64,000 nt of DNA from Rhodoblastus sp963828185. GTDB taxonomy: Bacteria; Pseudomonadota; Alphaproteobacteria; Rhizobiales; Beijerinckiaceae. The stretch's first letter is position 1. Every line of letters starts with the position of its first letter. Positions 42,589-51,513 of the stretch are shown in pieces. The position numbers were made by a program, and so were the translations under genes. Where the stretch lies: the NCBI GenBank assembly GCA_963828185.1, contig CAWHDV010000019.1:124001-188000 (forward strand), read 5' to 3'. The notes beneath the pieces are model-generated. The model made no database searches and was not told the DNA's origin. It saw nothing but the letters and a program-made list of their open reading frames with translations.

Positions 42589-43972
42589 ATGATTCAGCCC
42601 GCAAAATCTCCCTCCGCCACGCCTCCGGCCTTTGTCGCGCCGGTCGTGCGTTTCGCGCCTTCGCCGACCGGGCGCATCCATATCGGCAATGCGCGCACCG
42701 CGCTTTTGAACTATTTTTTCGCCCGCAAGCATGGCGGGAGCTTCATCTTGCGCTTCGACGACACCGATTCGGAGCGCTCGACCGAGGAATATGCGCTCGG
42801 CATCGAAGTCGATCTCGAATGGCTCGGCGTCACGCCGGACCGGAAATTCCGCCAGTCCGAACGTTTTGCGCTTTATGACGCGGAAGCGCAGAAGCTGCGT
42901 GACGCCGGCCGGCTCTACCCCTGCTTCGAGACGCCGGACGAACTCGAGCGCAAGCGCCGCCTGCAGATCGCGCGCGGCGCGCCGCCGGTCTATGACCGCG
43001 CCGCCCTGCAACTGACGGAAATTGAACGCGCCGCCTTCGCGGCGCAGGGTCGCAAGGCGCACTGGCGCTTCAAGCTGGCGTCCAGCGTCGTCAAATGGGA
43101 CGATCTCATCCGCGGCCCGAGCCATATCGATTGCGCCTCGCTGTCCGATCCGGTGCTGGTGCGCGAGGACGGCTCCTATTTGTACACGCTGCCGTCGGTC
43201 GTCGACGACATTGACGCTGGCGTCACGCATATCATCCGCGGCGAGGACCACGTCACCAATACGGCGGTGCAAGTGCAGCTTTTCGCCGCGCTTGGCGCGC
43301 CTTCATCGCCGCAAATTCGCGCATCACAACCTGCTCATCGGCGCCGACGGGCAGGGGCTGTCGAAGCGCACGGGCGCCCTGTCGATCGCCGGCCTGCGCG
43401 AGGCGGGCGTCGAATCGCTCGCCGTGGCGGCGATGGCGACGCTCACCGGGTCGTCGGTGGCGGTGCAACCGGCGCACAGCCTGCCGGAACTCGCTGGTAT
43501 GGTCGATCTCGCCGCGATCTCGCGCACCAGCGCGCGCTTCGACAATGAGGAATTGCAGCATCTGTCGCAGCGCGTGCTGCACGGGCTGTCCTATGAATCC
43601 GTGCGCGACCGGCTGGAGGCGCTGGAAATCGTCGGCTGCAAGGCGGAGTCTTTCTGGCTGGCGGTTCGGGGCAATCTCGAAAAGTTTTCCGATGTCGGCG
43701 ACTGGTGTCGCGTCGTGGCGGGCGATATCGCCGCGACGTCGCTCGATGCGGATTTTCGCGCGGCGGCGATCAAGGCCCTGCCGCCGGAGCCGCTTGACGA
43801 ATCGAGCTGGGGCGTCTGGACCAGGGCGCTGAAGGCAGCCACGGGCCTGAAGGGCCGGGACCTGTTCCATCCGCTGCGGCTGGCGCTGACGGGGCGCGAG
43901 ACCGGGCCGGAACTGGCGAAGCTCATGCCGCTGATGGGAAGGGCGAAGATTTTGGCGCGGCTGACGGGGTAA
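42589..43972 (+). pseudogene. gltX: glutamyl-tRNA synthetase GltX, frameshifted
   Basis: From ATG 42589 the protein is a normal GltX: F-A-P-S-P-T-G-R-I-H-I-G-N with the HIGH-type motif, R-F-D-D-T-D, and I-I-R-G-E-D-H-V-T-N. At about 43310-43318 the frame breaks; the sequence continues one base later with F-A-H-H-N-L-L, the KMSKS-type G-Q-G-L-S-K-R-T-G, and a full anticodon-binding half to 43972. Removing one C (in CCGCAAATTC) restores about 460 residues, the normal length. The enzyme charges tRNA-Glu and would be essential unless a second gltX exists, so a one-base sequence error is the likely cause. Confidence 0.85.
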
Positions 43973-43992
43973 GCATGCCGGATCATTGGCGG

Positions 43993-44037
43993 CTTTCTCC
44001 CCTTGTGGGAGAAGGTGGCCGAAGGCCGGATGAGGGG
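43993..44037 (+). repeat. dispersed repeat element, copy 2
   Basis: 45 bases beginning CTTTCTCCCCTTGTGGG and ending CCGGATGAGGGG, with the internal inverted part GGCCGAAGGCC. Same element as 22275-22321 (plus) and 45456-45500 (minus). It stands 20 bases after the gltX stop. Confidence 0.88.
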
Positions 44038-44464
44038 TTACATCAATTTAGTTGCGAAAATCCAATGCTTTGGTTCCATTTTTTCGAATGATGCGGTTGG
44101 GCGGGAAACGATCGTCGCATGATCGGCAACTTCCGGCGGGGAGCCGTCGGTCGCGAGCGCTTCATGCAAAGGCCGCGAAGCTACCGATTGCGGAAATAGG
44201 CGGAGATTTGTACCTGAATTCCGCGCCGACTACGACATTGGTTCAGTGATATTCGCATCGTTGTGCAAAAATCTCGAATTTTGCACTTCTCGAAACTCGG
44301 CGGCTTTCGATCTTTTGAGAGGAGAATGGGTTTCGAGAGACGCTTGCGCGGTGTTTGGCGGCGTTCTGCTCGCGGCCGCGCCGCCAAATACGAAGGCGCT
44401 TCCCTTGCGTAACATATGTGTTTCTCCTAATATCAAGCGCAGCACACAAGTTCGGAGATCAAAA
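44038..44464 (+). other. leader region of the PEP-CTERM gene
   Basis: No separate gene; the frame open from 44246 joins the PEP-CTERM gene but has no start site. It holds an 8-bp inverted repeat, GTGCAAAA (44263-44270) and TTTTGCAC (44279-44286), of operator type, and a 10-bp hairpin, TTTGGCGGCG (44354-44363) with CGCCGCCAAA (44379-44388). Base composition is clearly lower in GC than the neighbourhood. Confidence 0.5.
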
Positions 44465-45142
44465 ATGCTTAAAATATTTAGGTTTTTGGCGACGACGGTG
44501 ACGGGGTTAGCTATGGCAGGAAGCGCATACGCTTCGACTATCACCACCTTGCCTCTTTGGGACGGCTCGACCTCCATCAACGCTTGGGGTGGCGCAGCCA
44601 CCAACACCTATGGCGAGGTGCTTGTCGCGCCCGGAAGCTCTCTCAATTCGTTCACTTTCGAAGTGAATGATAACGGCCAGCCAGCAAACTATGTGGCGCA
44701 GGTGTATACTTGGTCCGGCTCAACGACATCCGGCGGCCCCGTGGGCGGGGCGCTCTACACTGGGCCCGCTTCCACCTTGGCAGGCGTAAATGGTTTTCAA
44801 GCGGTGACGATCAACACGGGTGGCGTTGCCGTAACACCCGGCCAAACATATGATATCTCGCTTTATGACAACAGCTCCGACGGGGTGTCCGGCCAGTGGG
44901 GCTTGATCGCGCCCTTTTTTTCGCATCCAGGTGTCCCGGGCGATGTGGGCTTCGCTTTTAACAACGGCCCGAGCAACGCAAACGGCACCTTTTCTGATTT
45001 TGGATCGCTCGCCTATTCAGCGACCTTTAACAGTGTTGGCGCGGTGCCAGAACCCTCGACTTCGGCGATGATGTTGCTCGGCTTCGCGGGTCTCAGCTTC
45101 GCCGGATTTCGTCGCAAGCAGATCGAGAGTGTCGCCGCCTGA
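44465..45142 (+). CDS. PEP-CTERM sorting-domain protein
   Basis: 225 residues. A signal peptide of about 22 residues (ending A-Y-A), a beta-rich, Gly/Ser/Thr/Asn-rich middle with aromatic repeats, and a C-terminal PEP-CTERM signal: V-P-E-P-S-T followed by a hydrophobic helix and the basic end F-R-R-K-Q. Such proteins are exported and processed by an exosortase, often as part of an extracellular matrix. No exosortase gene is in the window. GGAG lies 7 bases before ATG 44465. Inverted copies of the dispersed repeat lie on both sides, and a terminator follows. Confidence 0.88.
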   Translation: MLKIFRFLATTVTGLAMAGSAYASTITTLPLWDGSTSINAWGGAATNTYGEVLVAPGSSLNSFTFEVNDNGQPANYVAQVYTWSGSTTSGGPVGGALYTGPASTLAGVNGFQAVTINTGGVAVTPGQTYDISLYDNSSDGVSGQWGLIAPFFSHPGVPGDVGFAFNNGPSNANGTFSDFGSLAYSATFNSVGAVPEPSTSAMMLLGFAGLSFAGFRRKQIESVAA

Positions 45143-45172
45143 TCGCGGCGCATTCAGTCGATAATGCCAAGA

Positions 45173-45195
45173 GGCCGCCGAGAGGCGGCCTTTTT
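45173..45195 (+). terminator. terminator of the PEP-CTERM gene
   Basis: GGCCGCC (45173-45179) pairs with GGCGGCC (45184-45190), loop GAGA, followed by TTTTT (45191-45195). Standard intrinsic terminator 30 bases after the stop. Confidence 0.92.
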
Positions 45196-45455
45196 CGTCT
45201 GGGCCATCAAATAGGTCTCTCAAAACCTCCCTATTTTGCGCCAGAAAACGCCTGTGCCGATTTGCTGATTTTTGCATGGCACGAAGGCAGCTGATCGTTC
45301 ATGACGAGACGCTCGCCAGCGTCGTCGGGAACGGCGGCAATGAGCCGATAAGGGCCGTAGGCGCGACGAAATGGAGCCCCTGTTCGGGTGGGATACGGTT
45401 GGCCGATCGCGCGCTCTCAAGACTTTTCCTTCAATTCAGGCCAGGCGTCGAGATT
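45196..45455. other. intergenic, no gene seen
   Basis: Together with the repeat copy that follows, this makes a 327-base gap before miaA. Short frames on both strands (for example minus 45220-45420, plus 45276-45578) have no start site and run into the repeat or miaA. Possibly decayed sequence. Confidence 0.5.
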
Positions 45456-45500
45456 CCCCCTCATCTGGCCTTCGGCCACCTTCTCCCGCAAAGGGAGAAG
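45456..45500 (-). repeat. dispersed repeat element, copy 3 (inverted)
   Basis: Same 45-base element as at 43993-44037 but on the minus strand (plus strand reads CCCCCTCATCTGGCC...GGGAGAAG). With copy 2 it brackets the PEP-CTERM gene as an inverted pair 1.4 kb apart. It ends 22 bases before the miaA stop. Confidence 0.88.
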
Positions 45501-45522
45501 GCGCTAACGTCGGGCGCCGCTG

Positions 45523-46455
45523 CTAAAACTCCGGCGCCACCCATGCAAATTCAGGCAGTTGCGTGCGGGCAAAAGTAAACTGCCGCTTGGAATATTGCCG
45601 GCTGTCGCGCTTGCCGCGCTCGACCGCCGCTTCCAGCGTCGCTTCGTCGCGCAAAAAAGCCAGAAGGCCGGGCACGCCGACCGCCCGCATCGCCGGCAGG
45701 GCCGGGTCGAGTCCTCTCGCCATCAGTTTCCGAACCTCATCCAAGGCGCCGGCCTGCATCATCTGGTCGAAACGCGCGTCGATGCGGCGGTCGAGATCGG
45801 CCTTTTCCGGCGCGATGAACAGGCATTTGCAGCGCACAGCGTCCAGCAGCGGTTTTCCGCGCGCGCCCTGGAAAGACGCCAGCGGCGCGCCGGTCGCGGC
45901 GAAAATTTCCAGCGCGCGCAAAATGCGTTGCGGATCGGTGGGCCGCAGCCGCGCCGCCGTCAGCGGGTCAAGCGCCTGTAATTTCGCGTAAAGCGCCTCC
46001 GGCGCGGCGCCCGCGTTTTCCGCGCGCACGTGGGCGCGCACCGCGTCAGGCACAGGGGGTATGTCCGACAATCCCTGCAACAGGCCCTTGAAATACATGC
46101 CGGTGCCGCCGACGAAAATCGGCAGGCGGCCCATGTCGCGCGCCTCGCCCAGGGCGCGCCTCGCGTCGTCGAGCCACAGGCCGACGGAATAATTGCGCTC
46201 GGCGCCGACATGGCCGAACAGCAGGTGCGGCGCGCCGGCCTCTTCCTCGGGCGTCGGCCGCGCCGAGAGGATCGGCAGGTCGCGGTAAACCTGCATGGAA
46301 TTGGCGTTGATCACCACGCCATTGGCCTCGCGCGCCAGAAAAATGGCGCGCGCCGACTTGCCACTGGCGGTCGGTCCTGCGATGAGGATGGCGTCGCATT
46401 CTTTCAAATTGGAAAAACTCCGTTTGTCCGATTCGCCCGAAACTTCCGATTCCAT
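45523..46455 (-). CDS. miaA: tRNA dimethylallyltransferase MiaA
   Basis: Up to 310 residues. The P-loop G-P-T-A-S-G-K-S, the D/N-S-M-Q-V-Y-R segment, G-G-T-G-M-Y-F-K-G-L and the C-terminal R-Q-Y-S-K-R-Q-F-T-F are all MiaA hallmarks. It transfers dimethylallyl groups to A37 of tRNAs reading UNN codons. The ATG at 46455 overlaps the divergent serB ATG (46454) in the four bases CATG. A TTG at 46407, nine bases after GGAG, would shorten the protein to a more usual N terminus and leave room for promoters. Confidence 0.93.
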   Translation of the reverse strand: MESEVSGESDKRSFSNLKECDAILIAGPTASGKSARAIFLAREANGVVINANSMQVYRDLPILSARPTPEEEAGAPHLLFGHVGAERNYSVGLWLDDARRALGEARDMGRLPIFVGGTGMYFKGLLQGLSDIPPVPDAVRAHVRAENAGAAPEALYAKLQALDPLTAARLRPTDPQRILRALEIFAATGAPLASFQGARGKPLLDAVRCKCLFIAPEKADLDRRIDARFDQMMQAGALDEVRKLMARGLDPALPAMRAVGVPGLLAFLRDEATLEAAVERGKRDSRQYSKRQFTFARTQLPEFAWVAPEF

Positions 46456-47389
46456 GACCCATGTCGCCACATTGGTTGGCGCCGCCGGCGCGCAAACCCT
46501 GACGGACGAACTCATCGCCGCGGCTTCCCGCCGCCTGCCGGGAGCGGGCGAGCCGGTCATTCTCGCAGTCGGCCAAGCCGCCGACATTCCTTTCGCACCG
46601 GGCGCGGCGCATGGCAATCGCCAGGAATTCGCCTTCGCCGACGCCGGCTATTGCAAGGCGGCGATCTCGGTGCTGCGCATCGGCCTCGGCTTGGCGCCGC
46701 TCGATATTTTCGTCCAGCCGATCGCCGGGCGGCGCAAGAAGCTTCTGCTCGCCGACATGGATTCGACCATGATCGGCCAGGAATGCATTGACGAGCTGGC
46801 CGATTTCGTCGGGCTGAAGGACAAGGTCTCGGCGATCACCGAACGCGCCATGCGCGGCGAAATCGCCTTCGAGCCGGCCTTGCGCGAACGCGTGGCGCTG
46901 CTCGCCGGCCTCGACGCCTCGGTCGTCGACACGGCGATCGCGGAGCGCATCACCCTCACGCCGGGCGGAACCGCGCTGGTGCGCACCATGCGCGCCCACG
47001 GCGGCTATACCGCGCTGGTCTCCGGCGGCTTCACGCTTTTCACCTCGCGCATCGCCGAAAAAATCGGCTTCGACGAGAACCGCGCCAACATCCTCCTGGT
47101 TGAGGACGGCAAATTTCTGGGCGCGGTCGAGGAGCCTATTCTTGGCAAGGCGGCGAAACTCGCGACCCTTCAGGAGCTTTCAGCCCGGCTGGAGCTCGCG
47201 CCCGGGGAAACGCTGGCGATCGGCGACGGCGCCAACGATCTCGCCATGCTCGAGGCGGCGGGACTTGGCGTCGCCTACCACGCCAAGCCGGCCGTCGCCA
47301 GCGCGGCGCATGCGCGCGTCGACCATTCCGACCTGACCGCGCTTCTTTTCGCGCAAGGTTTTTCCGCGCAGGAATTCGTCACCGAATAA
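46454..47389 (+). CDS. serB: phosphoserine phosphatase SerB
   Basis: 311 residues. An N-terminal region of about 90 residues precedes the HAD core with nucleophile motif D-M-D-S-T-M-I, S-G-G-F-T-L-F as motif II, and G-D-G-A-N-D-L-A-M as the metal-binding motif. It removes the phosphate from phosphoserine in serine synthesis, the key amino acid of the serine cycle in methylotrophs. The start codon overlaps that of miaA on the other strand, so its promoter lies inside the miaA frame unless miaA starts at the downstream TTG. Confidence 0.94.
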   Translation: MTHVATLVGAAGAQTLTDELIAAASRRLPGAGEPVILAVGQAADIPFAPGAAHGNRQEFAFADAGYCKAAISVLRIGLGLAPLDIFVQPIAGRRKKLLLADMDSTMIGQECIDELADFVGLKDKVSAITERAMRGEIAFEPALRERVALLAGLDASVVDTAIAERITLTPGGTALVRTMRAHGGYTALVSGGFTLFTSRIAEKIGFDENRANILLVEDGKFLGAVEEPILGKAAKLATLQELSARLELAPGETLAIGDGANDLAMLEAAGLGVAYHAKPAVASAAHARVDHSDLTALLFAQGFSAQEFVTE

Positions 47390-47459
47390 TTGCCCAGGCG
47401 GAGCAAAATCGCCGCTCGCTCGTTGTCCACCCGATCATTCGGCGCCAGGAGCCTTGCAG

Positions 47460-48863
47460 ATGAGTTTCGCCGCCCTCGATCTCGCGCGACTGCAATTCGC
47501 CTTCACTGTCGGCTTTCACATCCTCTTCCCGTCCTTTTCCATCGGCCTCGCCTCCTATCTCGCGGTGCTCGACGGGCTGTTCGTGCTGACGGGACGGCCG
47601 GTCTATCGCGATCTCTTCAATTACTGGAAGAAGATCTTCGCGCTGAGTTTCGGCATGGGCGTCGTCTCCGGCCTGGTCATGAGCTATGAATTCGGGACCA
47701 ACTGGAGCGTCTTTTCCGACAAGACCGGACCGATCATCGGCCCTCTGATGGGCTACGAGGTCCTCACCGCCTTTTTCCTCGAGGCCGGATTCCTTGGCGT
47801 CATGCTGTTCGGCGAGGGGCGCATCTCGTCAAAACTGCGGCTGTTCGCCTCCTGCATGGTGGCGCTGGGCACGGCGGTTTCCGCCTTCTGGATCACCTCC
47901 GCCAACAGCTGGATGCAAACGCCCGCCGGCTACGCCGTCAACGCCGCCGGCCAGTTCGTTCCCGTCGACTGGTTCAAGGTTGTCTTCAATCCGTCCTTTC
48001 CCTATCGCTGCACACATATGCTGCTCGCCGCCTACCTGACCACGGCCTTCGCCGTCGGCGGCGTGGCGGCGCTGCATCTTTTGCGCGGCGTGCGCAGCGA
48101 AGCGGTCAAAACCATGTTCTCGATGGCGCTGTGGATGGCGGCTCTGGTCGCGCCGGCGCAGATTTTCGCCGGCGACCAGCACGGGCTGAACACGTTAAAA
48201 TACCAGCCGGAGAAAATCGCGGCGATGGAAGGCCATTTCCAGTCCGAATCCGGCGGTCCGCTGGTGCTGTTCGGCTGGCCGGACGAGCAGAAAGACCGCG
48301 TCGATTACGCCGTGCAAATTCCCCATCTCGGCGCGTTGATCCTCACCCACCAATGGAGCGGTTTTTTACGCGGTCTCGACGACTGGCCCAAAAATCAATG
48401 GCCGCCGGTTCCCGTCACCTTCTGGGCCTTCCGTGTGATGGTGGGGATCGGCTTCTCCATGCTGGGGCTCGGCCTGTGGAGCCTCGTCCTGCGCTGGCGC
48501 GGCAAGCTTTACGACAGCCCCTGGCTGCAACGCTCGGCCCTGGCGCTTGGCCCGTTCGGCTTTGTCGCCATTGTCGCAGGCTGGACCACCACCGAAACCG
48601 GCCGCCAGCCTTTTACCGTCTATGGCCTGCTGACCACGGCGCATTCGGCCTCGCCGGTGCTGGCGCCGGCGGTGGGCGCGTCGCTCGCCGCCTTTGTCCT
48701 GGTCTATCTGACGCTGTTCGGCCTCGGTGTCTACTATATGCTCAAGCTGATGAACCGGGCGCCGGGACCGCGTGAGCCGGGCGACGCCGGTCCGGCGCCG
48801 AGCCATGCGGCGGGCCTCACGCCCCTCCAGGGGCTGCAAGCCCGGTCGGAGGCGCAAAGATGA
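47460..48863 (+). CDS. cydA: cytochrome bd-type quinol oxidase subunit I (CIO type)
   Basis: 467 residues, nine membrane helices expected. Heme-ligand histidines are in V-G-F-H-I-L-F-P and Y-R-C-T-H-M-L, and G-R-Q-P-F-T-V-Y-G-L-L is the quinol-oxidase signature. The Q loop between helices 6 and 7 is short, as in cyanide-insensitive oxidases (CioA). It reduces oxygen with quinol electrons without proton pumping and can keep oxygen low for nitrogenase. AGGAG lies 8 bases before ATG 47460. It overlaps cydB by four bases. Confidence 0.94.
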   Translation: MSFAALDLARLQFAFTVGFHILFPSFSIGLASYLAVLDGLFVLTGRPVYRDLFNYWKKIFALSFGMGVVSGLVMSYEFGTNWSVFSDKTGPIIGPLMGYEVLTAFFLEAGFLGVMLFGEGRISSKLRLFASCMVALGTAVSAFWITSANSWMQTPAGYAVNAAGQFVPVDWFKVVFNPSFPYRCTHMLLAAYLTTAFAVGGVAALHLLRGVRSEAVKTMFSMALWMAALVAPAQIFAGDQHGLNTLKYQPEKIAAMEGHFQSESGGPLVLFGWPDEQKDRVDYAVQIPHLGALILTHQWSGFLRGLDDWPKNQWPPVPVTFWAFRVMVGIGFSMLGLGLWSLVLRWRGKLYDSPWLQRSALALGPFGFVAIVAGWTTTETGRQPFTVYGLLTTAHSASPVLAPAVGASLAAFVLVYLTLFGLGVYYMLKLMNRAPGPREPGDAGPAPSHAAGLTPLQGLQARSEAQR

Positions 48864-49870
48864 GCCATTTCTTCGATCTCGCCAATATATGGGCGGCGCT
48901 GATCGCCTTCGCCGTCCTCGCCTATGTCGCGCTCGACGGGTTCGATCTCGGCATCGGCATCCTGTTTCCCCTGTTCAGCGGCAAGGAGCAGCGCGACGAG
49001 GCGATGAACTCGGTCGCGCCGGTATGGGACGGCAACGAAACCTGGCTGGTGCTCGGCGGCGGCGGGCTGTTCGCGGTGTTCCCGCTGGCCTATTCCATCA
49101 TCATGCCGGCGCTTTATCCGCTGGTCATCGCGATGCTGCTCGGCCTGGTGTTTCGCGGCGTCGCCTTCGAATTCCGCTTTCGCGCCGATCGGTCGGCGTT
49201 CTTGTGGGACTGGTCGTTCTTCGTCGGCTCGCTCGCCGCAGCCTTTGCTCAGGGCGTGATGCTCGGGGCGCTGGTGCAAGGCATAAAGGTCGCGGGGCGG
49301 GCCTATGCCGGCGGGCGGCTCGACTGGCTGACCCCGTTCAGCCTGCTCACCGGCCTCGCGCTGGTGTGCGGCTATGCGATGCTCGGCGCGACCTGGCTGG
49401 TCCTGAAGACGCGCTGGCGGACGCAGGCCCGCGCTTTTGGCATTGCGCGCGTGCTGGCGCCGCTGATGCTGGTCCTGATCGCGACGGTCAGCCTGTGGAC
49501 CCCCTTTCTCAATGAGGATTATTGGAACCTGTGGTTCGGCTGGCCGGAAAACCTGCTGCTCGCGCCTCTGCCGCTCGCCTGCGGCGCGCTCGGCCTGTGG
49601 CTGCTGAAACTGCTGGCGGACGAGCGCGAAATCGCGCCCTTCCTTGTGACGCTGAGCCTTTTCGCGCTGTGCTATCTCGGCATCGGCGTCAGCTTCTTTC
49701 CCTATATCGTGCCGCGTTCGGTGACGATCCACGCGGCGGCGGCCCCGGATTCGAGCCTGTCGTTCCTGCTCGCCGGGGCCGTCGTGCTGATCCCGATCAT
49801 CCTCGCCTATATGGGATTCGCCTATTACGTCTTTCGCGGCAAGACCGACGCGGCCGGCGGATATCACTGA
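48860..49870 (+). CDS. cydB: cytochrome bd-type quinol oxidase subunit II
   Basis: 336 residues, eight or nine membrane helices. A-L-D-G-F-D-L-G-I-G near residue 25, V-W-D-G-N-E-T-W-L-V and the late F-F-P-Y-I-V-P are the CydB pattern. It completes the oxidase with CydA, whose stop it overlaps (ATGA). No CydX-like small subunit or cydCD transporter is seen downstream; instead a 30-bp direct repeat follows the stop. Confidence 0.95.
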   Translation: MSHFFDLANIWAALIAFAVLAYVALDGFDLGIGILFPLFSGKEQRDEAMNSVAPVWDGNETWLVLGGGGLFAVFPLAYSIIMPALYPLVIAMLLGLVFRGVAFEFRFRADRSAFLWDWSFFVGSLAAAFAQGVMLGALVQGIKVAGRAYAGGRLDWLTPFSLLTGLALVCGYAMLGATWLVLKTRWRTQARAFGIARVLAPLMLVLIATVSLWTPFLNEDYWNLWFGWPENLLLAPLPLACGALGLWLLKLLADEREIAPFLVTLSLFALCYLGIGVSFFPYIVPRSVTIHAAAAPDSSLSFLLAGAVVLIPIILAYMGFAYYVFRGKTDAAGGYH

Positions 49871-49873
49871 AGC

Positions 49874-49942
49874 GGCTTGACGACGGCGCCCGAAAAAAGC
49901 ATGACGCCTTCAGGCTTGACGACGGCGCCCGAAAAAAGCATG
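49874..49942 (+). repeat. 30-bp direct repeat after cydB
   Basis: Two identical 30-base copies (49874-49903 and 49913-49942) separated by 9 bases, beginning GGCTTGACGACGGCG and ending GAAAAAAGCATG. Placed 4 bases after the cydB stop. No coding role seen; the run of six A in each copy could affect termination. Confidence 0.85.
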
Positions 49943-50073
49943 GTGCCGGCATGACGCATTCGCAAATTCCTCGCCGGATTTCGATTATCAGCTAGCAGCT
50001 CAGCTGGCTGGCGCCGTCACGTCTCCCCAAGATATTCGCGAGATCGACGCCCAGGCCAGCGCCAGGGGGATTC

Positions 50074-51513
50074 ATGTCCATCTCGATGCCGTTGAAACTT
50101 TACAATACGCTGAGCCGCGAGCGCGAAACCTTCGCGCCGATCGACGCTGAAAACGTGCGCCTCTATGTCTGCGGCCCCACGGTCTATGACTTCGCCCATA
50201 TCGGCAACGCCCGGCCGCTGATCGTCTTCGACGTGCTCTATCGGCTGTTGCGCGAAATCTACGGCGTCGAGCATGTGAAATACGTCCGCAACATCACCGA
50301 CGTGGACGACAAGATCAACGCCCGCGCCGCCGAGCGAAAAATCACCATCCGCGAGCTGACGGAAGAAACCAACCGCGTGTTCCAGGAGGATGTGGCGGCG
50401 CTCAACTGCCTGCCGCCGGACGTGCAGCCGCGCGCCACCGAACATATCGCCGAAATGGTCGGCATCATCGAAAAGCTGATCGCCAATGGCCACGCTTATG
50501 CGGCCGACCGCCATGTGTTGTTCGACGTGCCGTCCATGCCAGAATATGGCCAGTTGTCGCGCCGGCCGCTCGACGACATGATCGCAGGCGCCCGCGTCGA
50601 GATCGCGCCTTACAAGAAGGGCGAGATGGACTTTGTGCTGTGGAAGCCGTCGAAGGATGAAGAGCCGGGCTGGGACAGCCCGTGGGGCAGGGGGCGTCCG
50701 GGCTGGCATATCGAATGCTCGGCCATGTCGCACAAGCATCTCGGCGAAGTGTTCGACATCCACGGCGGCGGCATCGACCTGGTCTTCCCGCACCACGAGA
50801 ACGAGATCGCCCAGACGCGCTGCGCCTTCGGCCACAACGTCATGGCCAAGGTCTGGATGCACAACGGCTTCTTGCAAGTCGAAGGCGAGAAAATGTCGAA
50901 AAGCCTCGGCAATTTCATCACCATCCATGAGTTGCTGCACAGCGACAAGTTCGGCGGCCGGCCGTGGCGCGGCGAAGTGCTGCGCCTCGCCATGCTGCGC
51001 AGCCATTACCGGCAACCCATCGACTGGACCGTCAAGGCGCTGGAAGAGGCGGAAAAGACGCTGCAACGCTGGTACGGTTTTTTACGCGCGCAAGGGGTGA
51101 CGGCCGAGAGCGCGGCGCAGGCGCCCCTGCGGCCGAGCTTTGTCGAAGCCCTGCTCGACGATCTCAACATTCCCCGCGCCATGGCGGAACTGCATGCGCT
51201 CGCCGGCAAGGCCGAGCCGTCGAAAACCCAGACCGGCAAGGCGGAGGCGGAAAAGCTTTTCCGCGCCGCCGGGCTTTTGGGGCTGTTGCAGGACGATCCC
51301 ACGGCGTGGGAGCAGAAGGCTCTGAGCGGCGTCGAAGTCGACGATGCGGAAGTGGAAAAGCTGGTGGCCGAGCGACTGGCGGCGCGCAAGTCGCGCAATT
51401 TCGCCGAATCCGACCGCCTGCGCGACGTGCTGGCCGACATGGGCGTGAAGCTCAAGGACGGCAAGGACCCCGCGACCGGCGAGCCGGTTACCGAATGGGA
51501 GGTCGGCGCGTGA
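50074..51513 (+). CDS. cysS: cysteinyl-tRNA synthetase CysS
   Basis: 479 residues. The class I HIGH motif appears as F-A-H-I-G-N-A-R and KMSKS as K-M-S-K-S-L-G-N. The zinc ligands are the Cys of Y-V-C-G-P-T, and the later W-H-I-E-C-S and H-H-E-N-E motifs typical of CysS. It charges tRNA-Cys. AGGGGG precedes the ATG. It starts a tightly packed chain: its stop overlaps the GFA gene, which overlaps a small membrane protein, a GNAT and cimA. Confidence 0.96.
   Translation: MSISMPLKLYNTLSRERETFAPIDAENVRLYVCGPTVYDFAHIGNARPLIVFDVLYRLLREIYGVEHVKYVRNITDVDDKINARAAERKITIRELTEETNRVFQEDVAALNCLPPDVQPRATEHIAEMVGIIEKLIANGHAYAADRHVLFDVPSMPEYGQLSRRPLDDMIAGARVEIAPYKKGEMDFVLWKPSKDEEPGWDSPWGRGRPGWHIECSAMSHKHLGEVFDIHGGGIDLVFPHHENEIAQTRCAFGHNVMAKVWMHNGFLQVEGEKMSKSLGNFITIHELLHSDKFGGRPWRGEVLRLAMLRSHYRQPIDWTVKALEEAEKTLQRWYGFLRAQGVTAESAAQAPLRPSFVEALLDDLNIPRAMAELHALAGKAEPSKTQTGKAEAEKLFRAAGLLGLLQDDPTAWEQKALSGVEVDDAEVEKLVAERLAARKSRNFAESDRLRDVLADMGVKLKDGKDPATGEPVTEWEVGA

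Noticed and set aside
43022..43972. Second half of gltX as a separate gene
   Set aside because: The product begins in the wrong frame of the first half and becomes GltX-like only after the frameshift; it is one broken gene.
49522..49995. Plus-strand frame through the 30-bp repeats as a repeat protein
   Set aside because: It is mostly an out-of-frame reading of cydB; only its tail covers the repeats.
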